From: RGIG995 sp045542115
Lineage (GTDB): Bacteria; Bacillota; Clostridia; Oscillospirales; UBA644
NCBI GenBank assembly: GCA_045542115.1
Contig: JAZQKK010000011.1
Location: forward strand, 53,079 to 117,078
Direction of reading: 5' to 3'
Length of the DNA: 64,000 nt
The notes beneath the pieces are model-generated. The model saw nothing but the letters and a program-made list of their open reading frames with translations. It ran no database searches and had not been told where the DNA came from. Shown here in pieces: positions 26,304-34,411 of this stretch. The translations under genes were made by a program, and so were the position numbers. Numbering within the stretch: the stretch's first letter is position 1; the number at the start of each line of letters is the position of its first letter.

Positions 26304-27337
26304 GTGTTCAGGGAAGACCATTCGGCACGACCGCCGACGGCCGGGCCGTGCATTGCTACCGGATGACCAACAAACACGGGGCTTACGTGGACGTTTTGGA
26401 CTACGGCTGTACGTTGCAATCCATCTGCGTTCCCGACCGGGACGGCAAGATGGTTGACGTTTGCCTCGGTTATGACACGATACAGGAATACGAAGCCAAC
26501 GATGGGTATCTGGGGGCCTTGATCGGTCGCCACGGCAATCGCATCGGGGGTGGGAAATTTATCTTGAACGGCAAAGAATACACCCTGGCGGTGAACAACG
26601 GTCCCAACCATCTCCACGGCGGGCTGATTGGCTTTGACAAGGTCGTCTGGGGCGTTTGCGTAGCCTCCGACCGGTTAATCTTCACCCACACTTCTCCTGA
26701 CGGAGACGAAGGGTATCCGGGAAATCTTTTGCTTACGGTCATTTATTCCTTTGACGACGATAATGCGTTGACGCTGACCTACGATGCCGTCAGCGATGCG
26801 GATACGGTGGTCAACTTGACCAATCACTGCTATTTTAATTTGAACGGACACGATGCCGGTCCCGCTACCGATTTGACCTTGCAGGTCTCCGCCGATGCGG
26901 TCACGGAAAATGACGAAAACTGTCTTCCCACCGGTGTCCTTCTTCCTGTGGAAGGTACGCCCTTTGATTTTAATACCCCCAAGACCCTTGGGAGCGATAT
27001 CGAGGCGGAGAATCAAAATCTTCGCAACGGCAACGGATATGACCACAACTTTGTCTTACGGGGGAGTGGGCTTCGTTCGGTTGCCACCCTGTCTTCGGAT
27101 AAGACCGGAATCGTAATGACCACCCGCACCACCCAACCGGGAATGCAGGTCTATTCCGCCAATTTTCTCACCGACCGGCAGGGCAAAGGCGGGGTTCGGT
27201 ACGATTTTCGCCACGCTCTGTGCTTGGAGACTCAGCACTACCCCGACGGCGTGCATCACGAGAATTTCCCCTCGGTGATTTTGAAAAAAGGGGAAGAATA
27301 CCACCAAATCACACAATACGTCTTTACAACGAAATGA
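26300..27337 (+). CDS. galM: aldose 1-epimerase
   Basis: 345 residues with the GalM fold: 'DYGCTLQSICVPDRDG' near the start, 'IGRHGNRIGGGKF' (sugar-binding Asn-Arg), 'NGPNHLHGG' (catalytic His region), 'LTNHCYFNL' (second His) and a C-terminal 'LCLETQHYPDG' containing the catalytic Glu. The enzyme interconverts alpha and beta anomers of galactose and similar sugars. The usual Leloir genes are not nearby, so it is probably a housekeeping epimerase. Translation is coupled to the CYTH gene by an ATGA overlap. Confidence 0.93.
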   Translation: MSVQGRPFGTTADGRAVHCYRMTNKHGAYVDVLDYGCTLQSICVPDRDGKMVDVCLGYDTIQEYEANDGYLGALIGRHGNRIGGGKFILNGKEYTLAVNNGPNHLHGGLIGFDKVVWGVCVASDRLIFTHTSPDGDEGYPGNLLLTVIYSFDDDNALTLTYDAVSDADTVVNLTNHCYFNLNGHDAGPATDLTLQVSADAVTENDENCLPTGVLLPVEGTPFDFNTPKTLGSDIEAENQNLRNGNGYDHNFVLRGSGLRSVATLSSDKTGIVMTTRTTQPGMQVYSANFLTDRQGKGGVRYDFRHALCLETQHYPDGVHHENFPSVILKKGEEYHQITQYVFTTK

Positions 27338-27346
27338 GGTAACGAT

Positions 27347-27703
27347 ATGGTACGCAGAATGAATGAAATGGAAACCGAAGTCCGTCACGAAATGCGGGGC
27401 GGAAACGGGGACGTGAAATTTTTCCACGCTTTTAAAAGTTCGGAAATGACTTCTCCCTGCCGGGTCTGTGCAACGCTGGTCCTGGAACCCGGTTGTTCCA
27501 TCGGCACCCATCAGCACGACGGAGAAGACGAAGTTTACGTCATCCTGTCCGGCACCGGCCGTCTGTTTGACGGCAAAGAATACACCACCGTCACCGCCGG
27601 CGACGCGGTTTTGACCGGCAACGGCGAATCCCACAGCATTGAAAATATCGGAGACGACACCTTGTCTCTGCTTGCCGTGGTCATCACTTACCCCAACCGC
27701 TAA
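27347..27703 (+). CDS. cupin-domain protein
   Basis: 118 residues with a single cupin barrel. Motif 1 is 'GCSIGTHQHDGEDEVYVILSG' shortened to the metal-binding order H-x-H...E, and motif 2 is 'GDAVLTGNGESHSIEN' with the third His. It should bind a divalent metal in a small beta barrel; the ligand is unknown. It lies nine bases after galM, which suggests a sugar-related role, but that is inference only. Confidence 0.85.
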   Translation: MVRRMNEMETEVRHEMRGGNGDVKFFHAFKSSEMTSPCRVCATLVLEPGCSIGTHQHDGEDEVYVILSGTGRLFDGKEYTTVTAGDAVLTGNGESHSIENIGDDTLSLLAVVITYPNR

Positions 27704-27719
27704 GAAAGGACGATAGATT

Positions 27720-29735
27720 ATGCATTGGTCTGAGGAAATTGCACAACGCATCATAGCCCGCAACCCCAACAAAGAAGAATATGTTTGTGCCGCCGGGATT
27801 TCTCCCTCCGGCTCGATCCACATCGGGAATTTCCGGGACGTAGCCACCAGTTATTTCGTGGTCCGCGCCCTGCGTCGGATGGGCAAAAAGGCCCGTCTGC
27901 TCTTCTCGTGGGACGAATTTGACCGGATGCGGAAGGTTCCGGTAAACGTTGCTAAGGTTCGGGACGATTTTGAACAGTACATCGGCTGTCCCTACGTGGA
28001 CGTGCCCAACCCCTTTGAAGGCGCGGAAGGAGAAACCTACGCCGCTTATTTCGAAAAAGAATTCGAAGATTCCATCGGAAAATTCGGCATTGATATGGAC
28101 TTCCGTCATCAGGCGGAAATGTACCGCAGCGGAAAATACCGCAAGTACATCATCGAATCTCTGCAAAAGCGGGGAGAAATTTTCGATATTATCGATTCTC
28201 ACCGCACCCAGGACGCCGCGGAAGGGGAACGGGACAATTACTATCCCGTCAGCATCTACTGTCCCAAGTGCGGCCGGGACACCACGAAGATCACTTCCCT
28301 GTCCGACGATTGTCTGGTGGCGGAATACGACTGTGCCTGCGGCCATCACGGAACCTTTGACTTTTCCACCGACAACAACTGCAAACTTGCCTGGAAGATC
28401 GACTGGCCGATGCGTTGGATGTACGAAGGGGTGGACTTTGAACCCGGCGGAAAGGACCACGCGTCTTTGAACGGCAGTTACGACACCAGTAAAGATATTT
28501 CCAAAAAAATCTTTGGCTACGATGCCCCCCTGTTCCAAGGGTACGAATTTATCGGCATTAAGGGTACCACCGGGAAAATGTCCGGTTCTTCCGGATTGAA
28601 CCTGACCCCCGAAACCCTGTTGAAACTGTATCAGCCGGAAGTGATTTTGTGGCTCTATTCCAAGACCGAGCCTCTGAAAGCCTTTGACTTCTGCTTCGAC
28701 GACGGTATTCTGCGGCAGTATTTCGAATACGACCGGATGCTGAACGAAGTGCGGGAAGGCAAGGCCAATGAATATACCCAATCCATTATGGAAAATACCA
28801 CCGTTGCCGGCCGCGACCCGGAAACCGTTCCGATGTCCCTGCTGGTCCAGTTGGGTTCGGTGGTGGATTTCAACATCCCGATGCTGGAAACCGTCTTTGA
28901 AAAGATTGGCTCCAACTACAAATACGAACAGTTTGCCGACCGCTTGGAACGGGCGAAATTCTGGCTGGAACAGTGCGCCCCCGACCAGGTAAACCGTCTG
29001 CGGCCCTTCCGGAATTGGGACGTGTACGAAACGCTGAACGAACAGGAAAAGCAAGAAATTGCCCTGTTGCACGACTATCTGTCCAAGCCCGGCTACACCT
29101 TGGACGAACTGAACGCCGAGCTGTACGCCATTCCCAAAAAAGTCTTTCCCGACCTTGCCGACGACAAGGCGTTGAAGACCGTGCAGGGTGCCTTCTTCAA
29201 AAACGTCTACCGTCTGTTGATTGACAAAGAACGGGGACCCCGTCTGTACCTGTTCCTGTACGCCATCGAAGCGGAAAAATATCTGCCTCTGCTGGATTTC
29301 TCCACGCCGAAGACCGAAGAAGAAGCCACTCCCGTGGTGGTGGAAGAGGTCAAGGAAGAAAAGAAGCAAGTGGTGTACGGCGACCCCGACCCCGTAGCCC
29401 CCGTGAAGGCGGAAATCGAAATGGACGCCTTTGACGCCATCGATATGCGGGTGTGCAAGGTCATCAAATGCACCGAGATCCGCAAATCCCATTCCTGCCT
29501 GAAATTGGTCCTCGACGACGGCATTGGTCAGCGGACCATCGTTTCTTCCATCAAGAGCGAATACACTCCCGAAGAAATGATCGGCAAGAAGATCATCGTT
29601 CTTGCCAACCTGAAACCCGCCCGGTTTGCCGGCGTGACCAGCGAAGGAATGTTGTTGGCCGCCACCAACAACGCTTGCGGCTGTAAGGTTATCTTCGTAG
29701 ACGACAGTGTCCCCGTGGGAACGGCGATTCACTAA
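27720..29735 (+). CDS. lysK: class I lysyl-tRNA synthetase fused to a Trbp111-type tRNA-binding domain
   Basis: 671 residues. The N-terminal catalytic domain is class I: 'GISPSGSIHIGN' is the HIGH motif and 'KMSGSSG' (K286-M287-S288) the KMSKS equivalent. The sequence 'ISPSGSIHIGNFRDVATSYF' and a Zn-like 'CPKCGRD...CDCACG' type region match LysK rather than the common class II LysS. Residues 566-671 ('MDAFDAIDMRVCKVIKC', 'ANLKPARFAGVTSEGMLLAA') are a tRNA-binding EMAPII/Trbp111 OB-fold, as found at the end of MetRS. Class I LysRS is usually about 500-530 residues without this tail. It charges tRNA-Lys in the cytoplasm. Confidence 0.88.
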   Translation: MHWSEEIAQRIIARNPNKEEYVCAAGISPSGSIHIGNFRDVATSYFVVRALRRMGKKARLLFSWDEFDRMRKVPVNVAKVRDDFEQYIGCPYVDVPNPFEGAEGETYAAYFEKEFEDSIGKFGIDMDFRHQAEMYRSGKYRKYIIESLQKRGEIFDIIDSHRTQDAAEGERDNYYPVSIYCPKCGRDTTKITSLSDDCLVAEYDCACGHHGTFDFSTDNNCKLAWKIDWPMRWMYEGVDFEPGGKDHASLNGSYDTSKDISKKIFGYDAPLFQGYEFIGIKGTTGKMSGSSGLNLTPETLLKLYQPEVILWLYSKTEPLKAFDFCFDDGILRQYFEYDRMLNEVREGKANEYTQSIMENTTVAGRDPETVPMSLLVQLGSVVDFNIPMLETVFEKIGSNYKYEQFADRLERAKFWLEQCAPDQVNRLRPFRNWDVYETLNEQEKQEIALLHDYLSKPGYTLDELNAELYAIPKKVFPDLADDKALKTVQGAFFKNVYRLLIDKERGPRLYLFLYAIEAEKYLPLLDFSTPKTEEEATPVVVEEVKEEKKQVVYGDPDPVAPVKAEIEMDAFDAIDMRVCKVIKCTEIRKSHSCLKLVLDDGIGQRTIVSSIKSEYTPEEMIGKKIIVLANLKPARFAGVTSEGMLLAATNNACGCKVIFVDDSVPVGTAIH

Positions 29736-29765
29736 CCGTCTGTCGGTCCGGAAAATGCAACGAAA

Positions 29766-29807
29766 GTTTGTCAATTTGCGGTTTTTCGGCAAAAACCCTT
29801 GACAAAC
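29766..29807 (+). promoter_or_regulatory. dyad overlapping the aro operon -35 element
   Basis: GTTTGTCAA (29766-29774) and TTGACAAAC (29799-29807) are perfect inverted repeats, with an inner TTTGC/GCAAA pair. The right arm contains the -35 hexamer, so it may be an operator or the end hairpin of the lysK transcript. Confidence 0.4.
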
Positions 29808-29827
29808 AGGCATTTTTCGTGTACAAT
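29799..29827 (+). promoter_or_regulatory. promoter of the aromatic amino acid operon
   Basis: TTGACA (29799-29804) and TACAAT (29822-29827), spacing 17, about 30 bases before the leader peptide. Confidence 0.85.
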
Positions 29828-29857
29828 GAACGTAACATTTTGAAAGGAGTTCCCGCT

Positions 29858-29932
29858 ATGTCGTTTTTCCGATTTTATTATTATATGAACACGGATCGCC
29901 GGAACTCTGTCGAAAAGACCGTTCGGGGATAA
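29858..29932 (+). CDS. Phe/Tyr-rich leader peptide of the aro operon
   Basis: A 24-codon ORF with a strong AAAGGAG site seven bases or so upstream. It begins 'MSFFRFYYYM', that is three Phe and three consecutive Tyr codons in the first nine, and has no Trp. It lies between the promoter and a terminator/antiterminator pair ahead of genes that make Phe and Tyr. The layout is that of pheA/his-type leader peptides: ribosomes stalling at Phe or Tyr codons when the charged tRNAs are scarce would let transcription continue. The function is inferred, but sequence and context agree closely. Confidence 0.8.
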   Translation: MSFFRFYYYMNTDRRNSVEKTVRG

Positions 29933-29952
29933 TTTCTCCGTGGGGTAAAATT

Positions 29953-30002
29953 CGAGATAGTGCCGAGGTCCGAAGTTGATTTGGATCTCGGTTTTCTTTT
30001 TT
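29953..30002 (+). promoter_or_regulatory. terminator/antiterminator of the aro attenuator
   Basis: Terminator: 29963-29971 pairs with 29983-29991 (one G-U), extended inward by three more pairs, then TTTTCTTTTTT. Competitor: CGAGAT at 29953-29958 can pair with ATCTCG at 29985-29990, the 3' arm of the terminator. A smaller hairpin (29925-29930 with 29936-29941) covers the leader stop codon. The exact control path from stalled ribosome to the alternative fold needs modelling. Confidence 0.75.
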
Positions 30003-30019
30003 ATATGAGGTGAAAGGGT

Positions 30020-31222
30020 ATGCTCCATCAGAAAATGCTGGATTTGGGCACGAAGCGTAGTGCCATCCGGGAACTGTTTGAATACGGCCGGCAGCGGAAA
30101 GCGGCGTTGGGGGAAGACAAGGTTTTTGATTTTTCCATCGGGAACCCCAGCGTTCCGCCTCCCCGATCCTTTACCGAGGGGCTGGTTGCTTTGATTCAGT
30201 CGTCCGACCCGGTGAAGCTTCACGGATATACCTCTGCCCAGGGGGACTTTTCCGTCCGCAAGGCCATTGCCGAGGAAGAAACGGCCCGGACCGGATTTCC
30301 TCAAAACCCCGACCGCATTTATATGACCTGCGGAGCGGCGGCATCGTTGACCATCACCCTGAACGCGCTGTGCAATCCGGGGGACGAGGTGGTCGTGCTT
30401 GCCCCTTATTTTCCGGAATACCGGGTCTTTGTGGAGCAGGCGGGGGCGGTGTTGAAAGAAGTTCCCTGTTTGCCCCACACCTTCCAGATTGATTTTGATG
30501 CCCTGTCCCGGGCGCTTTCTTCCAAGACCAAGGCGTTGATCGTCAATTCTCCCAACAACCCCACCGGGGCGGTGATTCCGGAAAAAGACCTGCAACGGCT
30601 GGGGCAATTGCTCAAAGAAAAGGAAGCGGCCTTCGGTTCTGAACTGTTTCTTGTTTGTGACGAGCCTTACCGGGAATTGACCTACGGCGATGCCAAAGTG
30701 GGATATGCGCCGGCCTTTTATCCCCGGACGGTGGTTTGCTACTCTTACAGTAAAGCCCTGTCTCTTCCCGGAGAGCGTATCGGATATATCGCTCTTCCCG
30801 ACGGGATGCCGGATGCCGACGGAGTCTACGCCGCCGTTTGCGGTGCCGGGCGAGCCTTGGGATTCGTCTGTGCCCCCAGTTTGATGCAGTACGCCATTGC
30901 AAAGTGTCCCGGTGCCACCGCGGATTTTTCGGTGTATGACCGCAACCGCCGACTCCTTTCGGACGCCTTGACCGAAATGGGGTATTCCGTGACCCCTCCC
31001 GACGGAGCCTTTTATCTCTTTGTTAAGGCCCTGGAAGAAGACGCCGTGGCCTTTTGTGAGAAGGCGAAGGAATTTGAATTGCTTTTGGTTCCTTCCGATT
31101 CCTTCGGCGTGCCGGGGTACGTCCGTATCTGCTACTGTGTTTCCACCCAACAAATTCAAAACGCCCTTCCCGCGTTCCGGGCGTTGTACGAAGCCTACCG
31201 AAAGAAGGATAGCAATGGATAA
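30020..31222 (+). CDS. PLP-dependent class I/II aminotransferase, probably aromatic
   Basis: 400 residues of the aspartate aminotransferase fold. 'FSIGNPSVPPP' near the start, 'TCGAAASLTITLNALCNPGD' for cofactor binding, 'NSPNNPTGAV' (conserved Asn), 'CDEPYREL' (Asp) and 'YSYSKALSLPGERIGY' with the Schiff-base Lys are all visible. Being first in the Phe/Tyr operon, it most likely converts phenylpyruvate and 4-hydroxyphenylpyruvate to the amino acids with glutamate; aspartate as substrate remains possible. It overlaps pheA by eight bases. Confidence 0.9.
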   Translation: MLHQKMLDLGTKRSAIRELFEYGRQRKAALGEDKVFDFSIGNPSVPPPRSFTEGLVALIQSSDPVKLHGYTSAQGDFSVRKAIAEEETARTGFPQNPDRIYMTCGAAASLTITLNALCNPGDEVVVLAPYFPEYRVFVEQAGAVLKEVPCLPHTFQIDFDALSRALSSKTKALIVNSPNNPTGAVIPEKDLQRLGQLLKEKEAAFGSELFLVCDEPYRELTYGDAKVGYAPAFYPRTVVCYSYSKALSLPGERIGYIALPDGMPDADGVYAAVCGAGRALGFVCAPSLMQYAIAKCPGATADFSVYDRNRRLLSDALTEMGYSVTPPDGAFYLFVKALEEDAVAFCEKAKEFELLLVPSDSFGVPGYVRICYCVSTQQIQNALPAFRALYEAYRKKDSNG

Positions 31223-32312
31223 GTTAACCGAAGCAAGAGCCATTATCGACCGGGTCGACCGGCAGATGGCGGAATTATTCTGCCAGCGGATGCAAGCGGT
31301 CAAGACCGTGGCTGAGGCAAAAAAGGAATTGGGGTTGCAGATCTTCGACCCGAAACGGGAAGCCGAAGTGGTTCGCAACAATTCCGCGCGGGTGGAAGAC
31401 CCGGAATTAAAATCCTATTACGTGGATTATCTCAATTCCAATATGGCCATTTCCCGGGCGTACCAGGACCGCCTTCTCAACGGACGGAAAGTGGCATACA
31501 GCGGAGTCAACGGAGCCTTCGGGCATATTGCCGCCACCCGCATTTTCCCCGACGGACAGGCCGTGGCGTATCCGGATTTCCTGGCCGCCTACGATGCGGT
31601 GGTATCCGGGGAATGTGACTGCGCCGTGCTGCCCATCGAAAATTCCTATGCCGGCGACGTGACCCAGGTGGTAGACCGGGCCTTTGAAGGGGATTTGTAT
31701 ATCAACGGCATTTACGATCTGGAAATCGTGCAAAATCTTTTGGCCGTGCCGGGAACCACGCTTTCCGACGTGAAAGAAGTCATTTCCCATCCCCAGGCAC
31801 TTTCTCAATGTGCCAAATATCTGCGGGAAAAAGGATTTAAAACCACCGCCGCCACCAACACCGCTATCGCCGCCAGCCGGGTGGCCGAGGCGGGACGGCA
31901 CGACGTAGCCGCCGTGGCAAGTTTGGAAACGGCCCGGTTGTACGGACTTACCGTTTTAGACAAACACATCAACGAAAGCAGTAACAACACCACCCGCTTT
32001 GCGGTCTTCTCCCGGGTGGAGAACCGCCCGACGGGGAAGGAAAACCAATTCGTAATGTTCTTTACCGTCAAACACGAGGCCGGGTCGTTGGGCAAGGCCG
32101 TGTCTATCATCGGGGAGAACGGATTTAATCTGCGGTGTCTGAAAAGCCGCCCTACCAAAAACGCGAATTGGGAATATTATTTCTACGTGGAAGGGGAAGG
32201 GTCTCTGTTCGGAGAACAGGGACAGAAGATGCTTTCGGAATTAAGACCCAACTGCTCTTCCATAAAAATCGCCGGGGCGTTCGACCGGGAGATTCTCTTG
32301 AAGGAGGAATAA
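31215..32312 (+). CDS. pheA: bifunctional chorismate mutase / prephenate dehydratase
   Basis: 365 residues in three parts. Residues 1-85 are an AroQ-type chorismate mutase ('ARAIIDRVDRQMAELFCQRM'). Residues 90-270 are prephenate dehydratase ('YSGVNGAFGHIAATRIFP', 'AVLPIENSYAGDVTQV', 'NNTTRFAVFSR' with the catalytic Thr). Residues 275-360 are the ACT domain ('EAGSLGKAVSIIGENGFNL', 'CLKSRPTKNANWEYYFYVEG') that gives feedback control by Phe. The reader-frame ORF begins upstream, but the ATG at 31215 gives the correct mutase N-terminus. It makes phenylpyruvate from chorismate. Confidence 0.95.
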   Translation: MDKLTEARAIIDRVDRQMAELFCQRMQAVKTVAEAKKELGLQIFDPKREAEVVRNNSARVEDPELKSYYVDYLNSNMAISRAYQDRLLNGRKVAYSGVNGAFGHIAATRIFPDGQAVAYPDFLAAYDAVVSGECDCAVLPIENSYAGDVTQVVDRAFEGDLYINGIYDLEIVQNLLAVPGTTLSDVKEVISHPQALSQCAKYLREKGFKTTAATNTAIAASRVAEAGRHDVAAVASLETARLYGLTVLDKHINESSNNTTRFAVFSRVENRPTGKENQFVMFFTVKHEAGSLGKAVSIIGENGFNLRCLKSRPTKNANWEYYFYVEGEGSLFGEQGQKMLSELRPNCSSIKIAGAFDREILLKEE

Positions 32313-32315
32313 GCG

Positions 32316-33320
32316 ATGACCTTAACGGTGCATTTGGGAATGCGTACCTATCCAGTATACATTCAACGGGGGATGTTGTCCCACGTGGGGGAATGGTTTG
32401 ATTTGGACCGTAAAGTCTTGATCGTTACCGATTCCGGCGTTCCCCAAGAATATGCCCAAGCGGTGGCCCGGCAATGTTCCGACTCCGTGATCGTGACCTT
32501 CCCGATGGGGGAAGAAAATAAAAACATCTCCACCTGGATGTCTCTTTTGGATGCTCTGACCCAGCACAATTTCACCCGGTCCGACTGCGTTGTGGCCGTG
32601 GGGGGCGGCGTGTGCGGTGATATGAGCGGCTTTGCGGCGGCGTCGTATCTGCGGGGCATTGATTTTTACAATATCCCCACCACCCTTCTTTCCCAGATCG
32701 ATTCTTCCGTGGGCGGGAAGGTGGGCATTGACTACAAAGGGTACAAAAACACCGTGGGCGCTTTCTATCAGCCCAAAGGCGTTTTGGTCGACCCCGACGT
32801 GTTGAAGACCCTGGACGACCGTCAGGTCTCTGCCGGAATGGCGGAAGCGGTGAAGATGGGGCTTATTCTGGATAAAGAATTGTTTGAACTGTTTGAGCGG
32901 GGCGAGGCTTACGAAAAGATTGAAACGGTGGTCTACCGTTCCCTTGCTGCCAAGGCAAAGGTGGTGGAGGAAGACGAGACCGAGGGAGGTCTTCGTCAGA
33001 TTCTTAATTTCGGCCACACCTTGGGTCACGCCATCGAAACCGCCAGCGGTTACGCCCTTCTCCACGGGGAATGCGTGGCGTTGGGAATGTTGCCGATGGT
33101 GGACGAATCCCTTCGTCCCCGGCTGACGGCGGTGTTGAAATCGTTGCATCTGCCCACGGAATATCAGGGGGATGCTGATGAAATCATCTCCGCAATGGCC
33201 CACGACAAAAAGCGGGCGGGAGATATGCTTACCGTGGTTCGTTGCCAAACGGTGGGAGAATGGATGCTCCAACCGGTGAAATTCGATGCCTTGGTAAAAG
33301 AAATGCGGGAGGTTTTGTAA
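32316..33320 (+). CDS. aroB: 3-dehydroquinate synthase
   Basis: 334 residues. NAD-binding 'AVGGGVCGDMSGFAAASYLRG', 'PTTLLSQIDSSVGGKVGID' and metal-binding residues in 'GHTLGHAIE' and 'LLHGECVALGM' are conserved. The enzyme turns DAHP into dehydroquinate in the second step of the shikimate pathway. It follows pheA after three bases. Confidence 0.96.
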   Translation: MTLTVHLGMRTYPVYIQRGMLSHVGEWFDLDRKVLIVTDSGVPQEYAQAVARQCSDSVIVTFPMGEENKNISTWMSLLDALTQHNFTRSDCVVAVGGGVCGDMSGFAAASYLRGIDFYNIPTTLLSQIDSSVGGKVGIDYKGYKNTVGAFYQPKGVLVDPDVLKTLDDRQVSAGMAEAVKMGLILDKELFELFERGEAYEKIETVVYRSLAAKAKVVEEDETEGGLRQILNFGHTLGHAIETASGYALLHGECVALGMLPMVDESLRPRLTAVLKSLHLPTEYQGDADEIISAMAHDKKRAGDMLTVVRCQTVGEWMLQPVKFDALVKEMREVL

Positions 33321-33321
33321 G

Positions 33322-34410
33322 ATGAAAAACACCTTTGGTTCTTCGGTTTCGGTGACGTTATTCGGAGAAAGCCACGGTCCCTGCGTGGGCGCGGTTCTGG
33401 ATGGAATTGCCCCCGGGATTCCCGTGGACGAGGCGTTTATCGCTTCTCAGTTGTCGTTGCGGCGTCCCACCGACGGTCTTTCCACCGGTCGAAGAGAACC
33501 CGACCCCTTTGTGATTGAAAGCGGGGTCTACCGGGGCAAGACCACCGGAACCCCTCTTTGTATCCGGATTCCCAACACCACCCAGCACAGCGACGATTAC
33601 GCTTTTTACGGCAAAGCCCGTCCGGGGCACGCGGATTATACCGCTTTTGCTAAATACCACGCCAACGAAGACCCCCGGGGAGGCGGACATTTCAGCGGTC
33701 GTATCACCGCCGCTTTGGTCGCCGTGGGGGCGGTGGCAATCACGGCGTTGAAGGGAAAAGGGATTCTTGTCGGAACCCATCTTTCCCGGTGTGCCGGAAT
33801 TGACGACCGGACGTTTGAAGATTATCATAGCGATATTGCCACCCTGTCCCAAAAGGCCTTTCCGGTTCTTTGTCCCGAAGGGGAAGCAAAGATGAAGCAA
33901 GCCATTGCTGCCGCCCGGGAAGAGGGGGACAGCGTAGGGGGAATTTTGGAGACCGCCGTTCTCGGTCTTCCCGCCGGTGTGGGAGAACCCTGGTTCGATA
34001 CGGTGGAAAGCCACCTTTCCCATCTGTTGTTTTCGGTGCCCGGTATCAAGGGCGTGGAATTCGGCGACGGGTTTGCTCTGGCCGACCAAAAGGGCAGCCG
34101 TGCCAACGACCCCTTCCGGATGGACGGAGGCAAAGTCGTGACCGAAAAGAACGCCAACGGCGGCGTCAATGGGGGCATTACCAACGGAATGCCGGTGTTG
34201 TTCCGGTGTGCCGTCAAACCCACGCCTTCCATTTTCAAAGCCCAGAAGACGGTGGATTTTACCACGGGGACCGAACTTGATTTTACCCTGTCGGGCCGTC
34301 ACGACCCCTGTATCGCCCATCGGGCGAGAGTGGTGGTGGACAGCGTCACCGCGCTGGGACTTTGCGATTTGTTGGCCCTTCGGTACGGAACCGATTTTTT
34401 AGGAGAATAA
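33322..34410 (+). CDS. aroC: chorismate synthase
   Basis: 362 residues. Signature segments are 'GESHGPCVGAVLDGIAPGIP' at the start, 'GGGHFSGRITAALVAVGA' and 'GVNGGITNGMPV'. The enzyme makes chorismate from EPSP using reduced FMN. The length is normal. It starts one base after the aroB stop. Confidence 0.96.
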   Translation: MKNTFGSSVSVTLFGESHGPCVGAVLDGIAPGIPVDEAFIASQLSLRRPTDGLSTGRREPDPFVIESGVYRGKTTGTPLCIRIPNTTQHSDDYAFYGKARPGHADYTAFAKYHANEDPRGGGHFSGRITAALVAVGAVAITALKGKGILVGTHLSRCAGIDDRTFEDYHSDIATLSQKAFPVLCPEGEAKMKQAIAAAREEGDSVGGILETAVLGLPAGVGEPWFDTVESHLSHLLFSVPGIKGVEFGDGFALADQKGSRANDPFRMDGGKVVTEKNANGGVNGGITNGMPVLFRCAVKPTPSIFKAQKTVDFTTGTELDFTLSGRHDPCIAHRARVVVDSVTALGLCDLLALRYGTDFLGE

Positions 34411-34411
34411 G

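Noticed and set aside
29828..30019. T-box riboswitch ahead of the aromatic operon
   Set aside because: The leader is too short and lacks the T-box sequence and specifier loop; a leader peptide with alternative hairpins explains it better.
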